DNA of 64,000 bases, from NCBI RefSeq assembly GCF_964340395.1, contig NC_135571.1, positions 14,495,046 through 14,559,045 of the forward strand, written 5' to 3'. Positions within the stretch are counted from its first letter, which is position 1. Every line of letters begins with the position of its first letter. Below the pieces are notes generated by a model that searched no databases, had not been told where the DNA came from, and saw nothing but the letters and a program-made list of their open reading frames with translations. Below are positions 12,293 to 23,656 of the stretch, piece by piece. Source of the stretch: Glandiceps talaboti. Lineage: Eukaryota > Hemichordata > Enteropneusta > Spengelidae. The position numbers and the translations under genes are program-made.

Positions 12293-12861
12293 ACATTTAT
12301 AGTAATAGATAGTCAACGAGTTCGGGAGGGTTATATTTATGAACCAATAAACCAGAGGAGGATGGAAGGGTCTAGGGTGCAGAGCATGATGGGTAAAAAT
12401 AACTGTGACAGATCATTACTCAGTGAGCCTCCATATAGTGTGGCACTCCGTCATGTCCGTACGTACGTGTTAATGCAAAACCGCATGAACACGTCAACGA
12501 AAGTTTAGCCGTGTTAGATCGACGAGGGTGCACTGTACAGTGATATGGGAGGCTGTTTACAGTAACTTTAAGACTTATGTACGAGAGCAATCTTTCTTTA
12601 ATACCTTGCTACTAATGTCATTGGGATAAGGACACCTTAGAGCCATTTAGACGAGTTCCTCATAGACGTATTGAAACACTATGGTGAAGTGATGTTGAGA
12701 AATTATGTTATTAAAACAAAACAGCACAGAGGATTGGAAAAAAAAAACATTCTATTTTTTTTTTTTTTAAAGATATCGTTCTTAATCCGAAGAAATATAC
12801 AGATATAATATACAATCATGTCGGAATGGAAGTAAGAAGGGATGTAGATGAATGGATAAAC
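12293..12861. other. Intergenic sequence
   Basis: No exon or repeat recognised apart from poly-A/poly-T runs near 12738-12770. Confidence 0.35.
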
Positions 12862-12870
12862 AACAACAAC
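12862..12870. repeat. Left 9 bp target-site duplication candidate
   Basis: aacaacaac directly abuts the foldback element and is repeated exactly at 14841-14849 on the other side. It is low complexity, so chance or slippage must be considered. Confidence 0.6.
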
Positions 12871-12913
12871 GGGTGACCCTAAAACGAATGACAACCTGAA
12901 TGACGGAAAACGA

Positions 12914-14383
12914 ATGACAGCATTTCTAGGTGGTAAACAGTGGAATGACACCCTTTTCTACAATCAGTTAGTTGAATGACACACTCTGCACTGTAGAACC
13001 ACTGGAATGACAGCCGCCACTCTATAAAATAAGTGGAATGACTGCATTTTCAATGCTTTAGAACTGGAATGACAGCATTTCTAGGTGGTAAACAGTGGAA
13101 TGACACCCTTTTCTACAATCAGTTAGTTGAATGACACCCTCTGCACTGAAGAACCAGTGGAATGACAGCCGCCACTCTATAAAATAAGTGGAATGACAGC
13201 ATTTCCAATGCTTTAGAATTGGAATGACAGCATTTCTAGGTGGTAAACAGTGGAATGACACCCTTTTCTACATTCAGTTAGTTGAATGACACACTCTGCA
13301 CTGTAGAACCACTGGAATGACAGCCACCACTCTATAAAATAAGTGGAATGACAGCATTTTTAATGCTTTGGAACTGGAATGACAGCATTTCTAGGTGGTA
13401 AACAGTGGAATGACACCCTTTTCTACATTCAGTTAGTTGAATGACACCCTCTACACTGTAGAACCAGTGGAATGACAGCCGCCACTCTATAAAATAAGTG
13501 GAATGACAGCATTTTTAATGCTTTGGAACTGGAATGACAGCATTTCTAGGTGGTAAACAGTGGAATGACACCCTTTTCTACATTCAGTTAGTTGAATGAC
13601 ACCCTCTACACTGTAGAACCACTGGAATGACAGCCGCCACTCTATAAAATAAGTGGAATGACAGCATTTTTAATGCTTTGGAACTGGAATGACAGCATTT
13701 CTAGGTGGTAAACAGTGGAATGACACCCTTTTCTACATTCAGTTAGTTGAATGACACACTCTGCAATGTAGAACCACTGGAATGACAGCCGCCACTCTAT
13801 AAAATAAGTGGAATGACAGCATTTTCAATGCTTTGGAACTGGAATGACAGCATTTCTAGGTGGTAAACAGTGGAATGACACCCTTTTCTACAATCAGTTA
13901 GTTGAATGACACACTCTGCACTGTAAAACCAGTGGAATGACAGCCGCCACTCTATAAAATAAGTGGAATGACAGCCTTTTCTACAATCAGTTAGTTGAAT
14001 GACACACTCTGCACTGTAAAACCAGTGGAATGACAGCCGCCACTCTATAAAATAAGTGGAATGACAGCATTTTCAATGCTTTGGAACTGGAATGACAGCA
14101 TTTCTAGGTGGTAAACAGTGGAATGACACCCTTTTCTACATTCAGTTAGTTGAATGCCACCCTCTACACTGTAGAACCACTGGAATGACAGCCGCCACTC
14201 TATAAAATAAGTGGAATGACAGCATTTTCAATGCTTTGGAACTGGAATGACAGCATTTCTAGGTGGTAAACAGTGGAATGACACCCTTTTCTACAATCAG
14301 TTAGTTGAATGACACATTCTGCACTGTAGAACCACTGGAATGACAGCCGCCACTCTATAAAATAAGTGGAATGACAGCATTTT
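12914..14383 (+). repeat. 155 bp higher-order array (5 x ~31 bp), left arm
   Basis: Every 30-32 bases the core ggaatgaca (or gaatgaca) recurs. Five different tails follow in fixed order, beginning gcatttctagg, cccttttctac, cactctgcac, gccgccactc and gcattttcaatgc. Together they make a 155 bp unit; its first monomer sits near 12921, 13076, 13231, 13386 and 13541. About 9-10 units are present, with one shortened unit near 13970. Confidence 0.95.
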
Positions 14384-14800
14384 GCGGCTGTCATTCCAGT
14401 GGTTCTACAGTGCAGAGTGTGTCATTCAACTAACTGATTGTAGAAAAGGGTGTCATTCCACTGTTTACCACCTAGAAATGCTGTCATTCCAATTCTAAAG
14501 CATTGGAAATGCTGTCATTCCACTTATTTTATAGAGTGGCGGCTGTCATTCCAGTGGTTCTACAGTGCAGAGGGTGTCATTCAACTAACTGATTGTAGAA
14601 AAGGGTGTCATTCCACTGTATACCACCTAGAAATGCTGTCATTCCAGTTCTAAAGCATTGAAAATGCTGTCATTCCACTTATTTTATAGAGTGGCGGCTG
14701 TCATTCCAGTGGTTCTACAGTGTAGAGGGTGTCATTCAACTAACTGAATGTAGAAAAGGGTGTCATTCCACTGTTTACCACCTAGAAATGTTGTCATTCG
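14384..14800 (-). repeat. 155 bp higher-order array, inverted right arm
   Basis: The same five-monomer unit in reverse orientation (tgtcattcc core), about 2.7 units. The switch point near 14383 joins two units head to head, creating a large palindrome. Confidence 0.95.
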
Positions 14801-14840
14801 TTTTCCGTCATTCAGGTTGTCATTCGTTTTAGGGTCACCC

Positions 14841-14849
14841 AACAACAAC
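14841..14849. repeat. Right 9 bp target-site duplication candidate
   Basis: aacaacaac directly after the right terminus of the foldback element, identical to 12862-12870. Confidence 0.6.
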
Positions 14850-16225
14850 TCACTGATCGAAAAAGAAGGATACGGTGGCAGGAGACATGTACAATCTGAT
14901 TAAAATCCGATGTAGATCGTTCATTGCTATTTTACCTTCGTTATTTTGCCTGAATTGACATTCGTGGTACATGTTTACGTTTTTATGCTGATCGCCTCCT
15001 CTACAGGCGATTAATCAAATTGGGGACATGTAGAAACTCGACAGTTGTAGTAAATTATTGGCGATCTAAAATGACCTTTTCCCTTGTGCAGAAAATACAG
15101 AACGTTAGTATGTGTAGGAAATGTATACAAAGTTTGTGTTATGAATTTGTTAAAAATTAGTCCGGGCTTAAATATAGACCGATTTTCCTCTCACTCTCTT
15201 GAACGTGTTTTTCTTTTAAATGCAAAATATCTCCAAGATTACGAAATGCACATTTATAGAATCTCTGAACATGTCTGGTACACGTTGGTAGTCATTTTCA
15301 TAGACGTTTAATTGTAAAACAACCGATGAGATGTAATATCATTTCTAGCAAATTAACCGAAGTATTTAGAATAACTTATATCGTATGGTGATGATATTAA
15401 TGTCCTCGTCTTGTCTTTGAATCGTGACACCTGCAATACCTCTGGAAACATTTACCCAAAGTATAATTAATATACATCCGCCAATCTCAGTACTCAATCG
15501 TGAAAGAGAAAAGGTTCAGTCTTATTACTCTTACGATTAATCAGGTTATGATGCTGGCCATGAGGGAGGATATGGAGTGATATGCAATTTGGGTATAAAA
15601 ATATAAATATCTGCAGACATATTGCCACAACTGACCTAAGCAATTACGACCACGTCCGCCTTGACAATAGTCAAAAGCCACTATATTTTGCAAAGATAAC
15701 AACATTATCGAGTAGGTACACATTAAGTGTAAGTACATCTGATTAGTCTGAGACAATTTACAGTGTAATGCTTTGTCATAAACTATCAGATTTATGCCAC
15801 TCCGCCCTCATGCGATCTAAACTATCATTGTTTATTTTCTCTGCAAAACTTTGAAACTTGTGTTCGTCACAAGAGATTGAAATTCTACTTCATAAGAGCG
15901 CCACTAGCGGTCAAAGTGTATGGCTTTTTTCTTTCCCAAGAACTGAACTAACCATGGCATGAAACAGATATAAAATATAAATAAAGATATACAGAATAGT
16001 AGTGTAAATGCTACTGGTCGAGTTTGAGAGTAATTTGCAACACATAAATTGATCTTGAATAATGCATTAGTTGAGAGGCCAATACTCCCAGAATTTGTGT
16101 GTAAACGGTCACAGTTTAGAAGCCAATAATCCCAGAGTCCTTCATGTTGGGGTATACCCAATATGAACACTACAGTTTAATGCTTTGTCATAAACTGGAG
16201 TCCTTTGTTATGTGGACAGTCCAGG
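14850..16225. other. Intergenic sequence with a short degenerate repeat
   Basis: Near 16060-16150 a degenerate unit (aatactcccagaatt, aatcccagagtccttc) occurs twice. It resumes after the inserted element at about 18288-18340, so the element at 16229 interrupted it. atgctttgtcataaact occurs at 15768 and 16181. No gene seen; the 88-codon minus frame at 15904-16170 lies in this repeat. Confidence 0.4.
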
Positions 16226-16228
16226 TTA

Positions 16229-18271
16229 GGGACCGATCAGTTTCTTCGGCCTGTGGGGGGGGGGGGCGGTGGATTGGTAGGGGGTCACCCTGTTTTTGAA
16301 ATTGGCAGTAGGGGGGGGGGGTCATGCTGTTTTGAAAATTGTGGAAGTGGGGGGGGGGGAGTCATTGTGTTTTAGATTGTGATGGAAGAAAAAAATCCTT
16401 TCTACAATGGCATATAGCCTTGTCTGAAATGTGGTACATGTCAATATTTGTTCTTGTCCCTGTTTCTTACATGAATTCTTTAACATTACTTATTAGTTCA
16501 AACCTAACTATACATATTCATATACATGTACATGTATTACCTAGCTACCACACTAGTTACAGAACATGTCATGTAAGTGTTTGGCTGTTTCACAATCAAT
16601 GCTTTACTTATATTGCAGTTTGGGGCAAAAGTGATCTTGAAGGTTTTGTAATGGTAATTTTCATAGATAGTTTAAAAATGAAGTTAATCTAAATTGTTCT
16701 ACTCGTCATGCTATTGACACTACAAATCACCACATCTCATCAGATTCCAGTTACTATTATACACTAGGTATGACCACCTAAAGTTCTCTAACATACCGGT
16801 GACTTTATTATACATGCAATATTAATGCCCCTATATACTAATGTTACGTGTCCATTTTATGTGATATGAGAAACTCATTTAAAAACGTTTTACGTTAGCT
16901 TTTCGAAGCTTGGAAATATTACCTCAAAGGTTATGAATAACCTAAACATTGCCCTAGTATCTCAAGCATAAAACTCCAGATCTGCCAAGGGGAAAACCCC
17001 AAGGACTCCCTCACCCCCAGAGGTAACTCATACATTCAACCAACAATCAGATGCACCAACAACCTTTTTACTGTCATAATGGTATTAAACTTTTCTTAAA
17101 TATTTTCACCCTATTCTAATTTGATATGATATTGTCTTTTCAAGATCTGAAACGTTTGCCAAGATAGTCTAAAATTGCCTTAAACTCCAAATCTCCCCTA
17201 CCAATGATACTACCATTATAGATGTGCTGACCTTTACTACATGTATATAATGATGCCATTTAAACTTTTTATGAACATATTTCAACCCTTAGTGTAAGTT
17301 ATAAAGAATAGTTTCTGATACTTGCTGTCTTGTAAAGCATGGATTAAGTTATTGCTTGAAAGGGTCTGAATGGCCTAAATATTGGCTTTAAGAGTAAAAA
17401 TCCTCCAGGGTTTCTAGAGGGAGACCCCCTCAGACCCCTCACATGAGGTGGACATATCCCAGTCTCAAGCTCTTCCCCTCTTACTGTCAAGATGCTATCA
17501 AAGTATATTTCAAAAGTATATCAACCCTATGTAGTTGCTTTTAACATGTTGGTGTTGTCTTGTAAGGCTTGGAAATTATTGTCTGAAAGGGTCTGAATAG
17601 TCTCAAAATTGACTTTTCAGAGTTAAAAACCTCCAGGGCTTCTAGGGGGAGACCCCTAGGACCCCCCCACGAGGTGTACACATCCTAGTCTCAAGATCTT
17701 CCCCCTACCTCTTACTGTCAAGATCCTATCAAACTATATTTCAAAAATATTTCAACCTTATGTAGTTGCATTTTACATGTTGGTGCTGTCTTGTAAAGCT
17801 TGGAAATTATTTTCTGAAAATGTCTGAATAGTCTCAAAATTGACTTTTCAGAGTTAAAAACCTCCTGGGCTTCTAGGGAGAGACCCCCTAGGACCCCCAT
17901 AACAGATAGATGTACATATTCCCTTCTCAAGCTTTCCTATCTTTCACTGTCAAGATGATATTAAACTCCTTTTGGAATATATTTACCCTGTGTAGTCAAT
18001 AATTACAATTATGATAGTGCTAACCCAGGATCTTATAAAGTAGATGCAAGAAAGTCAAGCAGACCACACTGAGTCACGATCAAAAAATACCTGTCATGCG
18101 AATATTATATATGGGGGGGGGGGGTCATCATGTTTTAGAATTAAGTGATAGGGGGGGGGGGGGTCAGCCTGTTTTTGGTTTTACAGATAGGGGGGTCAGT
18201 GACTTTTTGTCGGTCCGATTTAAGAATCCACCGCCCCCCCCCCCCCCCGGCTGGAGAAACTGACCGGTCCC
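16229..18271. mobile_element. 2043 bp TIR element with TTA duplication (PIF/Harbinger-like)
   Basis: The left end is gggaccgatcagtttcttc followed by a G tract and gcggtggatt. The right end is the mirror image, aatccaccg, a C tract, then gagaaactgaccggtccc. The inverted ends therefore extend about 60 bases. Both termini are flanked by tta (16226-16228 and 18272-18274), a TWA site as used by PIF/Harbinger transposases. No transposase ORF is present inside. The interior has G tracts followed by gtca..tgtttt motifs near each end and a ~230 bp tandem repeat. Confidence 0.72.
16960..17960. repeat. ~230 bp diverged tandem repeat inside the TIR element
   Basis: Four units, each with a block like cctccagggcttctaggg, followed by gagaccccc, then an AT-rich stretch with tactgtcaagat and ggaaattatt. 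The block starts near 16974, 17404, 17631 and 17861. Open frames across it are incidental. Confidence 0.8.
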
Positions 18272-18509
18272 TTAGAAACCTATACTCCCAGAGTCCCTCA
18301 CATGCCCAGTTTAGATGCCAGTATTCCCAGAATCCTTTGTGTAAATAGTATGATAGGTATAAAGATCAGATTGATAATGCGGGGTATATAGTTGAATGGC
18401 ATCTGTATGTATTACACATTTCGAGGTAAGAAGCGGATAAATCGAAATGACCAACGAAAAGGTCATTAATCAATTGACATATTTGTCTCCAACGAAAGTG
18501 GACGTATCG
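18272..18509. other. Flank of the TIR element
   Basis: Begins with the tta duplication and the resumed cccaga-type short repeat. No gene seen. Confidence 0.35.
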
Positions 18510-18900
18510 AAATTATCATGACAACGGTAAAAGGTTGCGTAACTGTGCTGCTCGACAACCTACTGGGGGGGGGGGGGATTCCATGCTTGTCGAATTCGAA
18601 GTATAACTTTGTTATACTACTTATCCTCTCCAGTTTCACCTGCGGCAAAAAATAAAGATTATCATAAAATGTCCTGTCTAATCCGTTGAGCAAACACAAA
18701 ACATCAATACCAGTAATACTCTCGGTTAAAACAGTTTTTAAAGGCTTCCTTTGAAAGTAGTCAGGGTAGATAACTGGTAAATGCAAGTCAAAATGAGGAA
18801 TAATCGTTAATTGCCGCAAATATTTCAACATTTTAAGTTGAGGGATAGTACTTTCTAATTATTAAAACAGTACAATCACAGACGTTAGAGAAGTCTCCAG
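18510..18900 (-). repeat. Diverged duplicated segment, copy 1
   Basis: Shares gttgcgtaactgtgctgctc and then aataaagatt, gtactttctaattatta and agagaagtctc, in order, with 19825-20190. On the minus strand it holds a 121-codon open frame (18466-18831) including GLDRTFYDNLYFLPQVKLE. The corresponding reading in copy 2 is broken. Either a repeat or the remains of a duplicated exon; not recognised. Confidence 0.65.
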
Positions 18901-18935
18901 CGTATAGTATAGTAAATACAGATACTTTGGAAAGT

Positions 18936-19023
18936 TAAATTAGAAACGAATGCGACGTTTTGACCAGGACCATGATTTCATTTTTAGAAGATGGATCGAA
19001 ATATCGCATTCGTTTCAAAAATT
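18936..19023. repeat. Short foldback, ~27 bp arms
   Basis: gaaacgaatgcgacgttttga is mirrored by tcgaaatatcgcattcgtttc with about 35 bases between. It can form an imperfect stem-loop. Probably a small MITE remnant. Confidence 0.7.
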
Positions 19024-19824
19024 AAACTTTTCAAAATAGCTTTATTGTACTGTCCTGTTGATTCCCGGAACAATTAACAATACGTTTTATATTCTAATTA
19101 TTGTTTTTCGTTTGGCTATTTCATAATTGTAAATGCACCGGTGTGTATTGGGCAGTTCTACCAATATATAGCTCTTGTCATATACAAACCAAATATAAAT
19201 AATTTTTGGTAAATTTCACCCCAAACATTTCAACTCTTTTGTTTTGATACACTGCATAGTTTCTTTTCCGTTAAAGATGGTTGAACTTGTTGAAACTGAC
19301 ACTTCAATATTTCAATGGACATCTCATAACATTAATTTGCATACCAACTTGTACAACGTCAGCTAATGATGTCACAATGTTATCAGGTTGAGAGTTTTCT
19401 AAAACTATGATAATACCGTAGTTATTGACGTAGAAGTTTATTCACTTGTGTTTTTAGACTGGGGCAAACATTTTGTAATTATGTTATCACAAAGCATGCG
19501 CTCTTGGAGAAGAATGCTCACATTCAGGTGCACACATGAGGAAATATTCACTCTTGGCCAAAACTATCAAACGCGCTAGATACTTGGCTCACGGCCGCAA
19601 ATGACCAAAATCTCATCAAAATTTGCCCGCACAGGAGAGGAATTGGCATGAGGAAATTGTCACCAGTGAAATTTACTCAGCTGATTGTTCTAGAATGCTC
19701 CTGGCTAAATTAGTGCTTCTAAAGGTGAAAACCCACTAAGTAATTCATTGACAATAGTTAACGTCTTCGACGGATGTCGACTTACGGAAACTAACATGAC
19801 AAAGAGTAAGTACAAGTAATGGTA
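19024..19824. other. Intergenic sequence
   Basis: No exon or array seen. A block ttttccgttaaagatggtt (19265) has a counterpart at about 20240, an extension of the neighbouring duplication. Confidence 0.35.
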
Positions 19825-20190
19825 TGATATGGTTGCGTAACTGTGCTGCTCGACTACCTTCTGGCGAAAATCACCAAAGTTTGTTGAATTCCAAGTACAC
19901 GTATAACTATGTTTTACTACTTTTACTCACGAGTTCACCTCTGACAAATAAAGATTGCCACAAAAATGTCTTGTCAAATCCATGAAATTAAAACAGAATA
20001 TAAGTAGCACAATTACCGTTCTTCACTTTCACTTTAAAAGCAACCAGGGAAGACAACCTACGAACGCATGTCGAATGATGATTATCGGTTTATTTCCATG
20101 AATATTTCGACCTTTTATTTTTCATGGTTCGTACTTTCTAATTATTAGGTCAGTAAATTATTAGATCTTAGAGAGAAGTCTCTAAACGCC
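19825..20190 (-). repeat. Diverged duplicated segment, copy 2
   Basis: Counterpart of 18510-18900 in the same orientation, about 1.3 kb away, with substitutions and indels throughout. No intact frame. Confidence 0.65.
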
Positions 20191-20721
20191 CTTCCCAATT
20201 CATTTCTTCTCTTTGTCTAGATACAGTGCCAAGTTTGTCTTCCGTTAAGGATGATTTAACCTGATGGAAGAGGGAGTGTGACAGATTCGAGAGTCCTAGC
20301 AGTGGGTGGGGAGAATTGTCACCCCTACTGGTCCACAATTAAGTGCTGAGCAGTTATTTGAATTTGAAAAAATGAAAATAATGAGTAGTAGAGCAAAGAG
20401 AGCATGAATTTTGGGAATGGGAGGCTGAAAAGACATTTCAGTTAGAAAAGTTTGACCATGAGCTACGTTTGCAAACCTATTCATGTCCTGATATAGAGTG
20501 GGCAAAGTTCGTATATGAAAGAGAGATTAAGGCAAGTAGAATAGAATATCAAAGAGAAAGAGAACAAAGGAAAAGAGAATTGGAAGGGAAAGAGAGCAAA
20601 GGAGAAGGGAGAATGGATGGATGGATGTATGGTAAGGATTACCTACCTCATCATCGAATCATTTAGTTGACAACTTTAAGTGATGATAACATAATCTTCA
20701 GTAACATAGACTACTGCTAGG
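20191..20721. other. Intergenic sequence
   Basis: A purine-rich stretch (20510-20620, gagaaagaga-like) gives a Lys/Glu/Arg open frame that I regard as compositional. No gene seen. Confidence 0.35.
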
Positions 20722-21650
20722 GCCTACTATAATTTCAGCTTGGTCCCCTATAAAGTAGTGTTAGCTGTACTAAGCTGTACATATCAGCTTAGTCCCTATA
20801 AAGTAGTTAGCTGTACTAAGCTGTAAATTTCAGCTTGGTCCCTATAAAGTAGTTAGCTGTACTAAGCTGTAAATTTCAGCTTGGTCCCCTATAAAGTTGT
20901 GTTAGCTGTACTAAGCTGTAAATTTCAGCTTGGTCCCCATAAAGTAGTGTTAGCTGTACTAAGCTGTACATATCAGCTTGGTCCCTTTAAAGTACAGTTA
21001 CCTGTACTAAGCTGTAAATTTCAGCTTGGTCCCCTATAAAGTAGTGTTAGCTGTACTAAGCTGTAGATTTCAGCTTAGTCCCTATAAAGTAGTGTTAGCT
21101 GTACTAAGCTGTAAATTTCAGCTTGGTCCCTATAAAGTACAGTTAGCTGTACTAAGCTGTAAATTTCAGCTTGGTCCCTTTAAAGTAGTGTTAGCTGTAC
21201 TAAGCTGTAAATTTCAGCTTGGTCCCTTTAAAGTACAGTTAGCTGTACTAAGCTGTAAATTTCAGCTTGGTCCCTTTAAAGTAGTGTTAGCTGTACTAAG
21301 CTGTAGATTTCAGCTTGGTCCCTTTAAAGTAGTGTTAGCTGTACTAAGCTGTAGATTTCAGCTTGGTCCCTTTAAAGTACAGTTAGCTGTACTAAGCTGT
21401 AAATTTCAGCTTGGTCCCTTTAAAGTAGTGTTAGCTGTACTAAGCTGTAGATTTCAGCTTAGTCCCTATAAAGTAGTGTTAGCTGTACTAAGCTGTAAAT
21501 TTCAGCTTAATCCCTATAAAGTACAGTTAGCTGTACTAAGCTGTAAATTTCAGCTTGGCCCCTATAAAGTACAGTTACCAGTACTAAGCTGTAAATTTCA
21601 GCTTGGTCCCTTTAAAGTGGAGTTAGCTGTACTTAGCTGTACATGTACCG
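20722..21650 (+). repeat. 48 bp minisatellite
   Basis: Units of 45-48 bases with ttagctgtactaagctgta, then a/gattt, then cagcttggtccc and a variable ta/tttaaagta segment; about 19 copies. The later units are all 48 bases, so the plus-strand frame stays open for 218 codons as a 16-residue repeat. The earlier units break this phase. Confidence 0.96.
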
Positions 21651-21881
21651 GTATATTGCGTGAAATGCTATGGTCAGCCTAGAGATTGAAGTAAAAATAT
21701 GTTATGACTTCTCCCATCCCCCGGTCGGAGATAATGGCCAGTCCCTAAATACAAGGGCTTTCCTTGTGAGCAAATGTCCACGTGAGTGTACAGCGACCAA
21801 CGTGTTAGGCCTACCGGAAGTCAGTCATTTGAGTCACTCCACACCCCTGTATGGAAATCAAGTGGTCCGAAGATGTACAAC

Positions 21882-21883
<2 letters not shown>

Positions 21884-21946
<63 letters not shown>
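21884..21946. repeat. (GT)n microsatellite
   Basis: About 31 uninterrupted GT dinucleotides. Confidence 0.98.
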
Positions 21947-23149
21947 CACATATTATTGTGATATATTATTTTCTGACCAAGGTCAGATATTACTTAAGTT
22001 GGGATAAAACTAAAAAAAACTAAAAAATATAAAATTTTAACAAAAAAACATATTTTGACTCTCAATTACATATAATCCTTAAAAAAACATTCTGGTTGGA
22101 CGGAAAATAAAACAATAATCTCAAATAAATGAAAACTTGTTTGAATTAAATAATGTTAACATTGAATAAAAGTGTGGATTCCATCGAAAAACTACACATA
22201 AACAGTTAAAATTAGTTAAAATTATTTTGTAACTACGAAAAATATAAAATAATATAGCTAAAATAAAAATAATACTTTTAGCCTGAACAGCTTGCCATAA
22301 TTCTCTGCTGTGTCCTGTTTATAGAATTCATGGTGTGCAACATTCACTTTTCTTCAAAACCAAGTTCTTCTTTCCAGTTAACAACGATAGACTGTCTGGA
22401 GACCAACAACGCTGTGTACACTGTTCAAGGACTGTTACACTTTCTCTTACTTGGAGTGCATCGCCATTCTTATGAAGATGAACTAGTAAATCACTGTGTG
22501 GTCAGATATAGTAGACATTGATATGAACACTTAACACTTATTTTATTATCTTTGTTTCATCAAAAATAGTTATTAGTAATCTTTTCATAGATGGATAAGA
22601 ACTGAAAATTTAAATCTGCATATTACAAAGTATTTAAAAGTTGTTACAAAATATTAGAAGTTAATTGATGTTTATAGAGTTAAGTAATTATAATCCCTTG
22701 GTACATGGGAAGTGTACTCAACCGGTGAATGAACCTTGTGTGACGTCATAGGGGATGTCTTGACAAAACATCCCAAATGATAGCGATATTAGATATTAAC
22801 ACTAGGGCAGATTTACATAACTTAATATGCGGATCCAATCATAATACCTGGAGTAATCATGTGATGATGACTATCCAATGAGTAGCATGCCAACTCTTTA
22901 GGGAGGTGTTATAGATTCTTACTAGGTTTAAATACTTGTGTTTTCATGTGAAATGTTAGATTTAGATTTTAAGTTCATGTAGAATAACAAATCAAGTCTC
23001 CTTCCACTGAAAAGCTGTTGTGCTAGAGTCTTTGCTGTATGCTGTATGGTGTGAGATTTGTCGTCCCTCCCTTCCTGTGTAACTGACTGTTTGGTAACAC
23101 TTGATAGTTTAAGGTCCAGAGTAGAACAACAACTACCTACTCCTCAACC
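21947..23149. other. AT-rich intergenic sequence
   Basis: 22010-22270 is extremely A-rich. 22320-22510 is more balanced and open on both strands for about 55-63 codons, with a donor-like gtaaga on the minus strand near 22450. A small exon is possible but nothing identifies it. Confidence 0.25.
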
Positions 23150-23445
23150 ATATTACAGTTACATTAGTAAACTTTATGAGGCATGTGCTCCCGGTATCAT
23201 AAATGTACATACCAAATTATATGGAATTTGAAGCTTGCATTCTTGATGTATAGCCTAGTTACTGAAAGTCATTAATTATGCAAATGATTCATTAAAACTA
23301 AAAAGCTACATTAAAAAGATTTACAGGACACGTGCCTTTCTTCTGAGGTATGTGCTAAATTATATTTATTTTGAAGTGTGCATTCTTAAGCCTAACTATT
23401 GAGAATCATTAATTATGCAAATGAGTCATTAAAACTATAGAGATG
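23150..23445. repeat. Dispersed 145 bp-unit repeat, two units
   Basis: Two units, each containing tgaagcttgcattctt or a variant, a stretch resembling atagcctagttactga, and then cattaattatgcaaatga. Same family as 39737-40850. Each unit carries the octamer atgcaaat. Confidence 0.85.
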
Positions 23446-23656
23446 GAATCCTGTCATATAGAGATGGAACCCTGTCATAAATATAGAGATAGGTCCCTAT
23501 GGTATATAGATGAAAGTAAGAGAAATTGCTTAAGTCAGATATTCGTTATTGCAAAAGACTGGACAGTCCAATATTCAAGAAGGCCACTATTTATGTATTC
23601 AACATTGTAATAAAACCTAATAATATGGACAAATAAAGGGATATTAAGTATAATTA
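23446..23656. other. Short spacer with local duplications
   Basis: Holds two to three short copies of atagagatggaaccctgtcat-like sequence, then unique AT-rich DNA. Confidence 0.5.

Larger units (their letters stand above)
12871..14840. mobile_element. 1970 bp foldback transposon, Mutator-like by its 9 bp duplication
   Basis: The left end gggtgaccctaaaacgaatg is mirrored at the right end (cattcgttttagggtcaccc), and identity continues inward through gacaacctgaatgacgg. Both arms are then filled by the same array: plus orientation up to about 14383, inverted from there to about 14800. A direct repeat aacaacaac flanks both ends. Long terminal inverted repeats made of internal tandem repeats are typical of foldback elements, and a 9 bp duplication is typical of Mutator-like transposases. 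No transposase is present, so the element is non-autonomous. Confidence 0.78.

Noticed and set aside
21026-21682. 218-codon frame of a 16-residue repeat (GPFKVVLAVLSCKFQL)
   Set aside because: It follows entirely from a 48 bp minisatellite. Earlier units of 45 bases break the frame, and there is no signal or flanking domain.
22330-22521. Small exon on either strand
   Set aside because: Both strands are open and a donor-like site exists, but no family, acceptor or partner exon supports it.
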